Of a DNA stretch of 64,000 nt, positions 1 through 8,558 are shown in pieces. Source of the DNA: Zoogloea dura (GTDB lineage Bacteria; Pseudomonadota; Gammaproteobacteria; Burkholderiales; Rhodocyclaceae); the NCBI RefSeq assembly GCF_012927165.1, contig NZ_JABBGA010000001.1, positions 186,001 to 250,000 on the forward strand, given 5' to 3'. Position numbers and translations under genes: made by a program. How positions within the stretch are numbered: position 1 is the first letter of the stretch; each line of letters starts with the position of its first letter. The notes beneath the pieces are model-generated. The model searched no databases. It had not been told where the DNA came from and worked only from the letters and a program-made list of their open reading frames with translations.

Positions 1-449
1 ACGGCGCGCTGATGGTGCTGGTGTGGGATGCCCTCGAAAAGTCTCCCGATGCCGACCTGGCTGCCATCGCCGCCAAGTCCCTCAAGGAGGCCCGCTACCA
101 CCTGCACCACGCCGCCGACTGGGTGGTGCGCTTTGGTGACGGCACCGAGGAATCCCACAAGCGCGCCCAGGCCGCGGTGGATCACCTCTTCCCCTACACC
201 GAAGAGTTCTGGACCTCCAGCGCCGCCGAGGACGCTGCCGTGGCTGCCGGTGCCGGTGCGGATGTGCGCAGCCTGCGCGCAGCCTGGGACGCCATCGTCA
301 ATGAGACCCTGGCCGAAGCCACCCTGGTGCGTCCGCAGGTCCGCGGCTACGTGCCCGAAGGCAAGCACGGCCGGCATTCCGAGCACCTGGGCTACCTGCT
401 CGGCGAGATGCAGGGCCTGGCCCGCGCCCACCCGGGCGCCACCTGGTAA
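1..449 (+). CDS. paaC: PaaC, phenylacetyl-CoA 1,2-epoxidase structural subunit (3' part)
   Basis: The frame is open from the left edge (first full codon at base 3), so the gene starts outside the window; about 148 C-terminal residues are visible. PaaC is the ferritin-like, non-catalytic partner of PaaA in the cytoplasmic multicomponent monooxygenase that epoxidises phenylacetyl-CoA. The helical stretch near the start (KEARYHLHHAADWVVRFGDG) and the ending around HSEHLGYLLGEMQGLARAHP are typical of the family. It is followed 10 bp later by paaD and then paaE, the usual paaABCDE order. Annotation is confident because of both sequence and context. Confidence 0.93.
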   Translation, partial: GALMVLVWDALEKSPDADLAAIAAKSLKEARYHLHHAADWVVRFGDGTEESHKRAQAAVDHLFPYTEEFWTSSAAEDAAVAAGAGADVRSLRAAWDAIVNETLAEATLVRPQVRGYVPEGKHGRHSEHLGYLLGEMQGLARAHPGATW

Positions 450-459
450 GGCGAACGCC

Positions 460-960
460 ATGAGCACTGTCGTGGAACGGGTCTGGGCGACCCTCGAACA
501 CCTGACCGACCCGGAGATCCCGGTGGTGACCCTGCGTGAGCTGGGCATCCTGCGGGATGTGACGGAGACGCCGGACGGGGTGGAGGTGATCATCACTCCC
601 ACCTACACCGGCTGCCCGGCGATGGGGCAGATCGAGGACGACGTGAAGGCCAGCCTGCTCCAGGCCGGCATCCCGGCGCGGGTCGTGACCCGCCTGGCCC
701 CGGCCTGGACCACCGACTGGATGAGCGACGAGGCCAAGGAGAAGTTGCGCGTCTACGGCATCGCTCCCCCTCACACCACCCGGCCGGACGTCAGCGTCGT
801 GAAGTTCATGCGGCATCGGCCGGCGCCGGACGAGGTGGCCTGCCCGCGCTGCGGCTCGACCCATACCGTCGTCTCCTCCCAATTCGGTTCCACGGCCTGC
901 AAGGCGCTTTACAAGTGCCTGGACTGCCAGGAGCCATTCGATTACTTCAAGCCCTACTGA
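460..960 (+). CDS. paaD: PaaD, phenylacetate epoxidase maturation protein
   Basis: This 166-residue protein has an N-terminal MIP18/DUF59-like domain (LTDPEIPVVTLRELGILRDV, and the TYTGCPA motif around residue 50) and a C-terminal cysteine-rich zinc-ribbon-like segment (CPRCGS near residue 128, then C-x2-C in YKCLDCQ close to the end). The family is thought to help assemble metal centres of the PaaABCE epoxidase. The ATG at 460 is chosen because it starts the MIP18 fold and lies 10 bp after the paaC stop; the reading frame stays open further upstream inside paaC, but that part looks non-genic. Confidence 0.93.
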   Translation: MSTVVERVWATLEHLTDPEIPVVTLRELGILRDVTETPDGVEVIITPTYTGCPAMGQIEDDVKASLLQAGIPARVVTRLAPAWTTDWMSDEAKEKLRVYGIAPPHTTRPDVSVVKFMRHRPAPDEVACPRCGSTHTVVSSQFGSTACKALYKCLDCQEPFDYFKPY

Positions 961-1115
961 CGCCCATGAATAAATCTACTGCGCGTCCCGATCCTGCGAT
1001 TCCGGTGTTCGCTGTACATCGCGTACAGCTCCGCTCCTCGTCGCAGCCTTGGGCCTGCTCGCTACGATTTCTTCATGGGCTCGATCTGGTCAGGGCTTTC
1101 GGAGCTTAAAACATC
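961..1115 (+). other. paaD-paaE intergenic spacer with short inverted repeat
   Basis: The spacer is unusually long for an otherwise tight paa operon. It holds a 7-bp inverted repeat, GCTGTAC (1011-1017) and GTACAGC (1023-1029), with a 5-base loop. I see no convincing coding sequence: the reading frame that covers it (about 915-1109) overlaps the end of paaD. It may be a small interspersed repeat or an RNA-processing site. Confidence 0.4.
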
Positions 1116-2213
1116 ATGACAGCACTCCGTTTTCAAGAACTTGCCGTCAAGCGGGTCAGCCCCGAGGCGGCTGGCGCGGTGGCCATCACCCTCGCCATTC
1201 CCGAGGCCGAGCGCGAACGCTTCGCCTTTGAGCCGGGCCAGTTCCTGACCCTGCGGGCGACCATCAACGGCCAGGACGTGCGCCGCAGCTATTCCATCAG
1301 CAGCCCGCGCAGCCGCCTGGTCAGGGCCGGCGAGGTGGAGGTGGGCATCCGCCCGGTGGAGGGCGGCCTGTTCTCCAACTGGGCTGCATCGTCCGTCAAG
1401 GCGGGCGATACCATCCAGGTGATGCCGCCGGATGGCCGTTTCACCGTCAGGAAGAAGCGGGCGATCCACCGGGTCGGCTTTGCCGCCGGTTCGGGCATCA
1501 CCCCTATCCTGTCAATTGCCGCCTCCACCCTCGAGGAGCAGCCCGAGTCCAAGTTCACCCTGGTCTATGGCAACCGCCGCATGTCCACGGTGATGTTCAA
1601 CGAGGCCCTGCAGGACCTCAAGGACCGCTACCGCGACCGCCTGACCCTGATCCACGTGCTGTCCCGCCAAGCCCAGGAAGTGGACCTGCTGCAGGGCCGC
1701 ATCGACGGCGACAAGGTGCGCGAGATCATCAAGGCCCTGCTGCCGGTGGGCAGCATGGACGAGGTGTTCATCTGCGGCCCGGACGAGATGATCACCGCCA
1801 CCGAAACCGCGCTGGTCGAGGCCGGCGTGCCGGCTGACCGGGTGCGCACCGAGCGCTTCACCGTCGGTCTGCCGCCGGGTGCCAAGCCGGTGGGCGCGGC
1901 GACCGCCGCGGCGGCTTCGGCCCAGGCGGCCAAGGACATCGCCCTGACCGTGGTGCTGGATGGCAAGGAGCACGAGATCGCCATCGGCCCCGACGAACAC
2001 GTGCTGGATGCGGCCCTCAACGCCGGCCTCGACCTGCCGTTCTCGTGCAAGGCCGGAGTGTGCTGCACCTGCCGCGCGAAGGTGCTGGACGGCAGCGTGG
2101 TGATGGACAAGAACTACACCCTCGAGGCTCCGGAAGTGGAGCAGGGCTTCGTGCTCAGCTGCCAGGCCCGGGCCACCACCAAGCGTCTGCTGGTGAGCTT
2201 CGACGAGCGCTGA
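1116..2213 (+). CDS. paaE: PaaE, phenylacetyl-CoA epoxidase reductase
   Basis: A 365-residue iron-sulfur flavoprotein that passes electrons from NADPH to the PaaA diiron centre. The N-terminal FAD-binding domain shows RRSYSISSP (about residue 53), the nucleotide-binding domain shows GSGITPILS (about 128) and FICGPDEM (about 219), and the C-terminal plant-type ferredoxin domain carries the 2Fe-2S ligands C311, C316, C319 and C349. An Ala-rich linker (about residues 255-272) separates reductase and ferredoxin parts. Length and domain order match the family. It is the last visible gene of the paa operon and is followed by a strong hairpin. Confidence 0.95.
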   Translation: MTALRFQELAVKRVSPEAAGAVAITLAIPEAERERFAFEPGQFLTLRATINGQDVRRSYSISSPRSRLVRAGEVEVGIRPVEGGLFSNWAASSVKAGDTIQVMPPDGRFTVRKKRAIHRVGFAAGSGITPILSIAASTLEEQPESKFTLVYGNRRMSTVMFNEALQDLKDRYRDRLTLIHVLSRQAQEVDLLQGRIDGDKVREIIKALLPVGSMDEVFICGPDEMITATETALVEAGVPADRVRTERFTVGLPPGAKPVGAATAAAASAQAAKDIALTVVLDGKEHEIAIGPDEHVLDAALNAGLDLPFSCKAGVCCTCRAKVLDGSVVMDKNYTLEAPEVEQGFVLSCQARATTKRLLVSFDER

Positions 2214-2245
2214 CGGCGGCGGGGGAGGGCGGCACGTCCTCCCAA

Positions 2246-2288
2246 AATGCATGAGGGCCGGCGGGATTACCGCCGGCCCTCATGCATT
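2246..2288. terminator. Bidirectional hairpin between paaE and the convergent transglycosylase gene
   Basis: A perfect 19-bp stem (2246-2264 with 2270-2288) closes a 5-base loop, GATTA. It lies between two convergent genes, 32 bp after paaE and 20 bp after the minus-strand mltD-like gene. There is only a short T run, on the minus-strand side, so it is a structural rather than textbook intrinsic terminator. Confidence 0.75.
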
Positions 2289-2308
2289 CGTGCCGGTGCT
2301 GCAGGCCC

Positions 2309-3889
2309 TCAGTGTTTCTTGCGGGGCTCGTCGTGGGACACCTTGGCAGGTGTCTTGCCGGTGTCCCTGGCAGACGGCTTGCCGGGGCTCTTGTCCCTGG
2401 CCGGTGTTTCCTTCGCTGGGGGCGCCTTGCTGCCTCCTTTGGCTGCCGGTTTCTCTTCCCTGGCGTCCCGGGCCTGGGACGGGGTGACCTTGCCTTTCTT
2501 GTCAGCGGAATTCTTGTCGGGGGAGGTGCGCCGCTCGTCGGCATCGTGCCCGCCCTTGCCTCTGGCAGGGGGATACGCCTCGCTTACAGCCACCTTGCGC
2601 TCCACGACGACGGGCCGGCCATTCTTGCCGCGTACAACGGTGCGCTGGATCAGGGCCCGGACCGGAGGGGGCTCGACGGCGCCAGCCTGGGGCTTGGTGG
2701 GTAGGAGGTTCGCCAGGGTGATGCGCTCGCCTTCCTTCTCGGACGGAACGATCAGGGTGTAGCCGCTGCCGATCCGCGCCCGGGGCGACAGGCCATTGAC
2801 CTGGCGCAGCCGTGACGCGGAGATGCCGAGCCGGTCGGCCACGCCCTCCAGGCCTTCGCCGTCCTGCAGTTCGTAGGTGCTCCAGCTGCCGCTGGACGGG
2901 TCGTGGCGGGACAGGTTGATCAGGAAGGTCTCCACCTGGCTGGCCGGGATCACGAGGGACTGGCTGCCATTGGTGGGCAATACCGGCCGCTTGTAGCCCG
3001 GATTGAGGGCCAGGATTTCGTCCACCGGGGTTTCCGCCAGGCGCGCAGCGGTGGCCAGGTCGAGGGCGACCCGGCTCTCGACGGTTGCGAAATAGGGCCG
3101 GTTGGGGATGGCGGGCAGGGTGATGCCGAACAGCTCGGGCTGCGCCACGATGTTCTTCAGGGCCTGCAGCTTGGGCACGTAGTAGCGCGTCTCGCCGGGC
3201 ATGTTGAGGAACTGGTATTCGGTGGGCAGGCCGGCGGCCCGGTTCTTGGCCACGGCCCGCCCGACCGCGCCTTCGCCCCAGTTATAGGAGGCGAGGGCCA
3301 GCTGCCAGTCGCCGTGCATCTCGTAGATGGTCTGCAGATAGTCGAGCGCGGCGCTGGTGGAGGCGATCACGTCGCGCCGCTCATCCACCCACCAATTCTG
3401 CTCGAGCTTGTAGGTCTTGCCGGTGGAGGGGATGAACTGCCACAGGCCCGAGGCCTGGGCCGACGACAGTGCCATCGGGTTGAAGGCGCTCTCCACCATG
3501 GGCAGCAGGGCCAGCTCGGTCGGCATGCCGCGGCGCTCGAGCTCCTCGACGATGTAGTAGAGGTAGCGCTGGCCGCGGGTGAAGATCTGGCGCAAGGCAC
3601 CCGGGCGGTTGATGTAGTAGATCTGCCGGTCGGTCACCAGGTCGGTGTTGAGGTCCGGCATCGAGAAGCCGCGGCGGATCCTCTCCCACAGGTCGCTGGT
3701 TTCGACGGTGAGGTCCACTGTGGGGACGCGTACATGCTGTTCGCGGATTTCCAGCGTCTGGGGCCGGTGCAGGCCCCCTGGCTCCGACAGTGAATAGGCC
3801 GGGTCAAGCTGGAGAGAGGCAGCGCCTTCTGCGAACAGCGGGGCGGAAACAGGCAGGCACAGGAGCAGCGCGATAACTCTCGGAAACAT
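2309..3889 (-). CDS. mltD: Membrane-bound lytic murein transglycosylase D-like protein with LysM
   Basis: This 526-residue protein should cleave peptidoglycan glycan strands in the periplasm. It begins with a signal peptide (MFPRVIALLLCLPVSAP), followed by an SLT transglycosylase domain with MVESAFNP (catalytic Glu), SGLWQFIPSTGKTY and ALASYNWGEGAV, then a LysM-like segment (about residues 340-390). The last ~110 residues are very rich in Lys, Ala, Pro and Asp and look disordered. I chose the ATG at 3889; an in-frame TTG at 3913 would add 8 residues before the signal peptide. MltD usually has two or more LysM repeats and no such basic tail, so the C-terminus is unusual. It is divergent from the next gene. 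Confidence 0.88.
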   Translation of the reverse strand: MFPRVIALLLCLPVSAPLFAEGAASLQLDPAYSLSEPGGLHRPQTLEIREQHVRVPTVDLTVETSDLWERIRRGFSMPDLNTDLVTDRQIYYINRPGALRQIFTRGQRYLYYIVEELERRGMPTELALLPMVESAFNPMALSSAQASGLWQFIPSTGKTYKLEQNWWVDERRDVIASTSAALDYLQTIYEMHGDWQLALASYNWGEGAVGRAVAKNRAAGLPTEYQFLNMPGETRYYVPKLQALKNIVAQPELFGITLPAIPNRPYFATVESRVALDLATAARLAETPVDEILALNPGYKRPVLPTNGSQSLVIPASQVETFLINLSRHDPSSGSWSTYELQDGEGLEGVADRLGISASRLRQVNGLSPRARIGSGYTLIVPSEKEGERITLANLLPTKPQAGAVEPPPVRALIQRTVVRGKNGRPVVVERKVAVSEAYPPARGKGGHDADERRTSPDKNSADKKGKVTPSQARDAREEKPAAKGGSKAPPAKETPARDKSPGKPSARDTGKTPAKVSHDEPRKKH

Positions 3890-4129
3890 CGGGCTTTGTC
3901 GCGCGAAAAGCAAAGGCGGGATTTTATCTGCCGTGGCGGCAGGGGGTCAAACCGGAGCACGCCGGAAAACCGCAACAAATCATCTCGGATCCGCGCCAGG
4001 CAACGATTCCAGCGCAAGGATTCGTGCGACCTGACAGCCCATCGCTGCGGCATTTGGTGCACAATCCGGGCGTGGCCCCATTTGCCCCGGCCGCCCCATC
4101 AATCCTTAATCCGCACCGAGAGTCCAGCC

Positions 4130-5086
4130 GTGAGAGCCCTGTTGATCGAGGACACCCTGACAAGTGCCACCCTGGTGTCCCATCAGCTCCGCAAGATCGG
4201 CATCGACCCCATCGTGGCGCGGGATGGCGAGAAGGGCATCGAGCTGTTCAAGCAGGAGCACCCCGACGTGGTCCTGCTCGACATCATCATGCCCGGCATG
4301 GACGGCTTCGAGGTGGCGCGGCGGATCCGCCAGCTCGAGACCGCCGGCGAGTGGACCCCCATCATTTTCCTCACCGCCCGCACCAGTGATGCAGACCTCG
4401 AGAAAGGCATCGCGGTGGGGGGTGACGATTACCTGATCAAGCCGGTCTCCGAAACCGTGCTGGCGGCCAAGGTCAAGGCCATGCAGCGTATCGCCCAGAT
4501 GCGCTATTCGCTCCTGGTGCTGACCCGCAAGCTCGATGAGGCCAACCAGGAGCTGACGCGGCTGTCGTCCCTCGACGGCCTCACCGCCATCGCCAACCGT
4601 CGCCAGTTCGACGAAACCCTGCTGCGCGAATGGCGGCGGTGCAGCCGCCAGCGGCGCCCGCTGGCGTTGCTGCTGGCCGATGTGGACCTGTTCAAGCAGT
4701 TCAACGATGGCTATGGTCACCAGGTGGGCGATGAATGCCTCAAGGCGGTGGCCCGGACCCTCACCTCCGTGCTGCGCCGGCCGGCGGATCTGGTGTCGCG
4801 CTACGGGGGCGAGGAGTTTGCGGTGATCCTGCCCGACACCGACATCACCGGGGCGCTGCTGGTCGCCGAGGGCATGCGCTCGGCCGTGGAGAACCTCGGC
4901 ATCACCCACCGTTTTGCGTCCAGCACCGGTTATGTGACGATCAGCATCGGTGCGGCGGCGGTCATCCCGGGGAGTGGTGACAGCAAGTCGGCCGACCTGC
5001 TCAAAGCGTCTGACGATGCGCTCTACCAGGCCAAGCAGGGCGGCCGCAACCGCATCGCGGCGTCCGCCGTCGGAGCGCCTGTCTGA
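4130..5086 (+). CDS. Response regulator with GGDEF diguanylate cyclase output
   Basis: A 318-residue two-domain signalling protein expected to make cyclic di-GMP on phosphorylation. The receiver domain has the acidic pair in LLIEDT, phosphoacceptor D51 in VVLLDIIMPGMDG and the conserved Lys in YLIKPVSE. The GGDEF domain has the metal site LLADVDLFKQFNDGYGH and active-site RYGGEEF, so it should be catalytic; RPAD five residues before GGEEF fits the RxxD inhibitory I-site. The start is the GTG at 4130, where the receiver fold begins; the frame is open upstream but without family similarity. No histidine kinase gene is adjacent. Confidence 0.9.
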   Translation: MRALLIEDTLTSATLVSHQLRKIGIDPIVARDGEKGIELFKQEHPDVVLLDIIMPGMDGFEVARRIRQLETAGEWTPIIFLTARTSDADLEKGIAVGGDDYLIKPVSETVLAAKVKAMQRIAQMRYSLLVLTRKLDEANQELTRLSSLDGLTAIANRRQFDETLLREWRRCSRQRRPLALLLADVDLFKQFNDGYGHQVGDECLKAVARTLTSVLRRPADLVSRYGGEEFAVILPDTDITGALLVAEGMRSAVENLGITHRFASSTGYVTISIGAAAVIPGSGDSKSADLLKASDDALYQAKQGGRNRIAASAVGAPV

Positions 5087-5122
5087 ACGGCGCGGCGGCC
5101 TGTTCCGCTACCGCACTACTCC

Positions 5123-5884
5123 TCAGAAGCGGTTCTTCCACTCGCGCAAGGCCGCAAAAACCTCTACCGGGCTGTTCAATGGGCCACCCGCCTCGACCTC
5201 GGCGCGGGCGATCACCGGAGCCTCCGTAACCCGCAGGAAGGGGTTGGAGAGCCTTTCCGCACCAAGAGCAAAGGGCACCGTGGGGCGGTCTGCGGCCCGC
5301 AGGGCCTGGCAGCGGGCGCTGCGCTCGGCCAGGTCGGCGTTGCCCGGCTCGACGGCGGCGGCGAAGGCCAGGTTGGACAGGGTGTATTCGTGAGTGCAAT
5401 ACACCTGGGTGTCGGCCGGCAGCGCGGCGAGTTTTTCCAGGGATGCGTGGAGCTGCGCCGGTGTGCCTTCGAAAATCCGCCCGCAACCGGCGGCAAACAG
5501 CGTATCCCCGCAGAACAGCAGCTTGCCGCCGTAGTACGCCACGTGGCCGGCGGTGTGGCCGGGCACGTCGAGCACCCGGAATTCGGTGTCGATCCCGGAG
5601 ATCTGCAGTACATCGCCTTCCTGGACCGCCTGGGTGCAGCCGGGAATGTTCTCGCGGGCGGGGCCGAAAACCGGTACCGGCGCATCCGCCAGCAACTCGG
5701 CAATGCCGCCGGTGTGATCGGGGTGGTGATGGGTGACCAGGATGGCGGCCAGGCTCAGGCCCTGTTCGGCCAGGTAGCGACGCACCGGTGCGGCATCGCC
5801 CGGATCCACCACCACGGCGAGACGGTCCTGGCGGAGCAGCCAGATATAGTTATCGCGAAACGCGGGGAGTGGAATGATCTGCAT
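5123..5884 (-). CDS. gloB: Hydroxyacylglutathione hydrolase (glyoxalase II)
   Basis: A 253-residue metallo-beta-lactamase-fold enzyme that hydrolyses S-lactoylglutathione to lactate and glutathione, the second step of methylglyoxal detoxification. The metal-binding THHHPDHTGG lies at residues 51-60, with further ligands in PGHTAGH and CTHEYT. Length fits the family, including the C-terminal helical domain. It ends 36 bp from the convergent REC-GGDEF gene. In many proteobacteria gloB sits beside the methyltransferase-rnhA-dnaQ cluster; here a toxin-antitoxin pair lies between them. Confidence 0.95.
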   Translation of the reverse strand: MQIIPLPAFRDNYIWLLRQDRLAVVVDPGDAAPVRRYLAEQGLSLAAILVTHHHPDHTGGIAELLADAPVPVFGPARENIPGCTQAVQEGDVLQISGIDTEFRVLDVPGHTAGHVAYYGGKLLFCGDTLFAAGCGRIFEGTPAQLHASLEKLAALPADTQVYCTHEYTLSNLAFAAAVEPGNADLAERSARCQALRAADRPTVPFALGAERLSNPFLRVTEAPVIARAEVEAGGPLNSPVEVFAALREWKNRF

Positions 5885-5918
5885 TTTTGTGTGCCAGTAA
5901 ATGTGTTCCGGGCTGCAT

Positions 5919-6173
5919 CTAATAGTGGTCGCGGCACTGGGCGATCAGGATTTCGTCGCCATCGATTGCGTAGACCAGTCTGTGTTCGCCATCGATCCGC
6001 CGTGACCAGAACCCCGACAGGTGGTGCCTGAGCGGCTCGGGCTTGCCGACTCCTTCGAACGGGTGACGGCGGATGTCTTCAATGAGGATGTTGATCCGCC
6101 GGACCTGCTTGCGGTCGGTTTCATGCCAGTACAGGTAATCGACCCAGGCGTGATCAGAGAACTTCAGTTGCAT
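5919..6173 (-). CDS. yoeB: YoeB-family mRNA interferase toxin
   Basis: An 84-residue RelE/YoeB-fold endoribonuclease that cuts mRNA at the ribosome when the antitoxin is lost. Expected catalytic features are present: Glu in GKPEPL, Arg in WSRRIDGEHRLVY and the C-terminal His-Tyr (QCRDHY). It overlaps the antitoxin gene by 20 bp, the usual translationally coupled arrangement, with the antitoxin first. Length is the normal 84 residues, so the toxin looks intact. Confidence 0.93.
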   Translation of the reverse strand: MQLKFSDHAWVDYLYWHETDRKQVRRINILIEDIRRHPFEGVGKPEPLRHHLSGFWSRRIDGEHRLVYAIDGDEILIAQCRDHY

Positions 6174-6426
6174 CGTCGGCGATCAGGTCGCGCCCCTTGC
6201 CCTTGCCCGAACGCAGCTGCTCTATGGACTCCAGCAGTCGCTTGGCGCCCTTGGGGTTTCTGAGCAGGTAGGCTGTTTCCTCAAGCGCGTTGTAGTCATC
6301 GAGCGACATGATCACCACCGGCTTGCCACGCTGAGTCGTGACCAATACCGGCGCCCGGTCCTCATTCACGCTGCGCATCACATCGGCGAGGTGAGCCCGG
6401 GTGTAGGAAAAGGTAAGTGCATCCAT
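6154..6426 (-). CDS. yefM: YefM/Phd-family antitoxin
   Basis: A 90-residue antitoxin that neutralises YoeB and represses its own operon. It opens with a Phd/YefM fold (TFSYTRAHLADVMRSVNED, VVIMSLDDYNALEETAYLL) and ends in a charged region that would bind the toxin. It is first in a two-gene minus-strand operon. Upstream (6427-6480) there is a TACGTA palindrome and a TACAAT-like -10 (plus-strand 6459-6464); YefM is known to bind TGTACA-type palindromes, so this is a plausible autoregulated promoter, but I could not place a well-spaced -35 box. Confidence 0.93.
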   Translation of the reverse strand: MDALTFSYTRAHLADVMRSVNEDRAPVLVTTQRGKPVVIMSLDDYNALEETAYLLRNPKGAKRLLESIEQLRSGKGKGRDLIADDATEVL

Positions 6427-6536
6427 GGCGGTGTCTTCTCACGCTGTGCAGTCAAAACATTGTACGTAGTTTAGCTCAAGTCGAGCGCGGGCAAGCATCG
6501 GGGCCGAGCTTGGCAAGCTGCGGCGCTATAATCTGG

Positions 6537-6542
6537 ATCCGC
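6537..6542 (+). promoter_or_regulatory. Candidate -10 box for the methyltransferase-rnhA-dnaQ cluster
   Basis: A perfect TATAAT lies 34 bp upstream of the methyltransferase ATG. No good -35 hexamer is found at 16-18 bp; TTGGCA at 6520-6525 is too close. It is the only promoter-like element seen before these three linked genes. Confidence 0.4.
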
Positions 6543-6576
6543 CATTTCCAGCCCGTCTCCGCCTGCCCGCATCGCC

Positions 6577-7350
6577 ATGTCACCCTCTGAATCCTTTCCC
6601 GGTCTGCACGCCTGGCTCGACACCCCGCTGGGGCGTTATGTCATGGCCTGGGAGGTGGCGCGCATCGATGCGCTGGTGAGCGACATCTTCGGCTACAACG
6701 CTGTCCAGCTGGGCATGCCCGAGGCAGACTTCCTGCGTGCCAACCGGATGCCCCTGCGCTTCCGGGCCGGGGCCGGCGACGTTCAGGTCGAGGCCGACCA
6801 TGCGGCGCTACCCTTTGCCGCCGCCAGCCTGGATCTCGTCGTGCTGCCCCACGTGCTGGAGTTTGCGGCCAACCCGCACCAGGTGCTGCGGGAGGTGGAG
6901 CGGGTGCTGGTGCCGGAGGGGCATGTGGTGATCGCCGGCTTCAATCCGTTCAGCCTGTTCGGGCTCAGGCGCCGGCTGGCGCGGGAGTGTGGTGATTATC
7001 CCTGGCATGGCCAGTACCTGTCGGTGCGGCGCATCCGCGACTGGCTGGCGCTGCTCAGTTTCGAGGCCGGCAGTCAGGCTTCGGGCTGCTTCATGCCGGC
7101 TGTGGAGCAACAGAAATGGATCGACCGCCTGGGTCTGATGGACCGGGCCGGTGCCCGCTGGTGGCCGATCGGCGGCGGGGTTTACGTGATCCACGCCATC
7201 AAGCGGGTACAGGGCATGCGCCTGATCATGCCCAAATGGGACCGCAAGGCCCGTGCTCGCGCCCTGGCACCGCTGATCCAGAAAGCGGGCAGTTCTTCAC
7301 GGGACTTTCCCCGAAAAACGACTGAAGAGAGTGATTTTGGAAGAGATTGA
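6577..7350 (+). CDS. Class I SAM-dependent methyltransferase (gloB-rnhA neighbourhood type)
   Basis: A 257-residue protein of the methyltransferase-11 type. The degenerate motif region ([26 protein letters not shown]) and the post-motif ...[23 protein letters not shown] are characteristic of the uncharacterised methyltransferase commonly found between gloB and rnhA. It lacks the canonical glycine-rich SAM loop at its N-terminus, which is usual for this subfamily. Its 3' end overlaps rnhA by 20 bp. Substrate unknown; the genomic link with RNase H and the DNA polymerase proofreading subunit is conserved but unexplained. Confidence 0.8.
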   Translation: MSPSESFPGLHAWLDTPLGRYVMAWEVARIDALVSDIFGYNAVQLGMPEADFLRANRMPLRFRAGAGDVQVEADHAALPFAAASLDLVVLPHVLEFAANPHQVLREVERVLVPEGHVVIAGFNPFSLFGLRRRLARECGDYPWHGQYLSVRRIRDWLALLSFEAGSQASGCFMPAVEQQKWIDRLGLMDRAGARWWPIGGGVYVIHAIKRVQGMRLIMPKWDRKARARALAPLIQKAGSSSRDFPRKTTEESDFGRD

Positions 7351-7810
7351 TATTTTCACCGACGGGGCCTGCTCCGGTAATCCGGGCCCAGGTGGCTGGG
7401 GCGCTATCCTGCGCTCGGGCCCCCACGAAAAGGAGCTGTGGGGCGGCGAGCCGGCCACCACCAACAACCGCATGGAGCTGCTGGCGGTGATCCGTGCCCT
7501 CGAAGCCCTCAAGCGCCCGGTGACGGCGCGGGTGCATACCGACTCCCAGTATGTCCAGAAGGGCATCTCGGAGTGGATCCACGGCTGGAAGGCGCGTGGC
7601 TGGAAAACCGCCTCCAAGGCCCCGGTCAAGAACGAAGACCTGTGGCGGGCCCTCGACGAGGAGGCCGGCCGGCACCAGATCAAGTGGTTGTGGGTGAAGG
7701 GCCACGCCGGCCATGTGGAGAACGAACGTGCCGACGCCCTGGCGCGCCGCGGCGTCGATGCCGTGCGCAAGACCGGCCGGATTGTTGAAGCACAGGGAGA
7801 ACAGGCATGA
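7331..7810 (+). CDS. rnhA: Ribonuclease HI
   Basis: A 159-residue endonuclease that degrades the RNA strand of RNA:DNA hybrids. The four catalytic acidic residues are visible in [29 protein letters not shown] and ENERADALA. The start is the GTG at 7331; a TTG at 7337 is an alternative. The stop overlaps the dnaQ start in ATGA, so the two are translationally coupled. Confidence 0.96.
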   Translation: MILEEIDIFTDGACSGNPGPGGWGAILRSGPHEKELWGGEPATTNNRMELLAVIRALEALKRPVTARVHTDSQYVQKGISEWIHGWKARGWKTASKAPVKNEDLWRALDEEAGRHQIKWLWVKGHAGHVENERADALARRGVDAVRKTGRIVEAQGEQA

Positions 7811-8529
7811 GACAGATCGTCCTCGATACGGAAACCACGGGTCTCGACTGGAAGACCGGTGACCGGGTCATCGAAATCGGCTGCGTCGAGCTGGTCGACC
7901 GCAAGCTCACCGGCCGCCACTACCATGTCTTCATCAATCCCCAGCGGGAGATCGACGCCGGTGCCATCGCGGTGCACGGCATCACCAACGAATTCCTGGT
8001 GGACAAGCCCCTCTTCAAGGACATCGTCGAGGAGTTTGAGGCCTTCGTGGCGGATGGCGAGCTGGTGATTCACAACGCCAGCTTCGACGTGGGCTTCCTG
8101 AACTACGAACTGAGCCTGCTCAAGCGCCCCAGCCTGAATGCGCTGTGCCCCAGCGTGATCGACACGCTCAAGCTGGCCAAGGAGCAGAACCCGGGCAAGA
8201 AGGCGTCCCTCAACGCCCTGTGTTCGCTCTACGAGATCGACAACACCCACCGGACCCTCCACGGCGCGCTGCTGGACGCGGAGCTGCTGGCCGATGTGTA
8301 TCTGGCCATGACGCGCGGCCAGGAGAGCCTGATCATGTCCCTCGACGACGAGCCGGCCAACCCGCTCGACGACGGCCTTGGCGGACTGCCCATCGAGCGG
8401 CCCCCGCTGCGTGTGCTGCGTGCCTCGGCCGAGGAGCTGGAAGGCCACGACAAGGTGCTCGGAGAGATTGCCAAGGCCAACAAGGGCCACTGCCTGTGGC
8501 TGCCGCCAGCGCCGCCGCCGGCGGCCTGA
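7807..8529 (+). CDS. dnaQ: DNA polymerase III epsilon subunit, 3'-5' proofreading exonuclease
   Basis: A 240-residue DEDDh exonuclease that proofreads for the replicative polymerase. Exonuclease motifs are [12 protein letters not shown] (Exo I), [14 protein letters not shown] (Exo II) and [14 protein letters not shown] (Exo III with His and Asp). The C-terminal ~50 residues form the usual tail that contacts the alpha subunit. Overlaps rnhA by 4 bp. Confidence 0.96.
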   Translation: MRQIVLDTETTGLDWKTGDRVIEIGCVELVDRKLTGRHYHVFINPQREIDAGAIAVHGITNEFLVDKPLFKDIVEEFEAFVADGELVIHNASFDVGFLNYELSLLKRPSLNALCPSVIDTLKLAKEQNPGKKASLNALCSLYEIDNTHRTLHGALLDAELLADVYLAMTRGQESLIMSLDDEPANPLDDGLGGLPIERPPLRVLRASAEELEGHDKVLGEIAKANKGHCLWLPPAPPPAA

Positions 8530-8558
8530 ACGAGGCTCTTTAGCTCAGACCGCCCCGC

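Noticed and set aside
915-1109. 64-codon frame over the paaD-paaE spacer
   Set aside because: Begins inside paaD and lacks a ribosome-binding site; better seen as non-coding spacer or repeat.
3914-4129. Possible extra N-terminus for the REC-GGDEF protein
   Set aside because: The frame is open upstream of 4130, but the receiver domain starts exactly at the GTG and the extra part has no fold.
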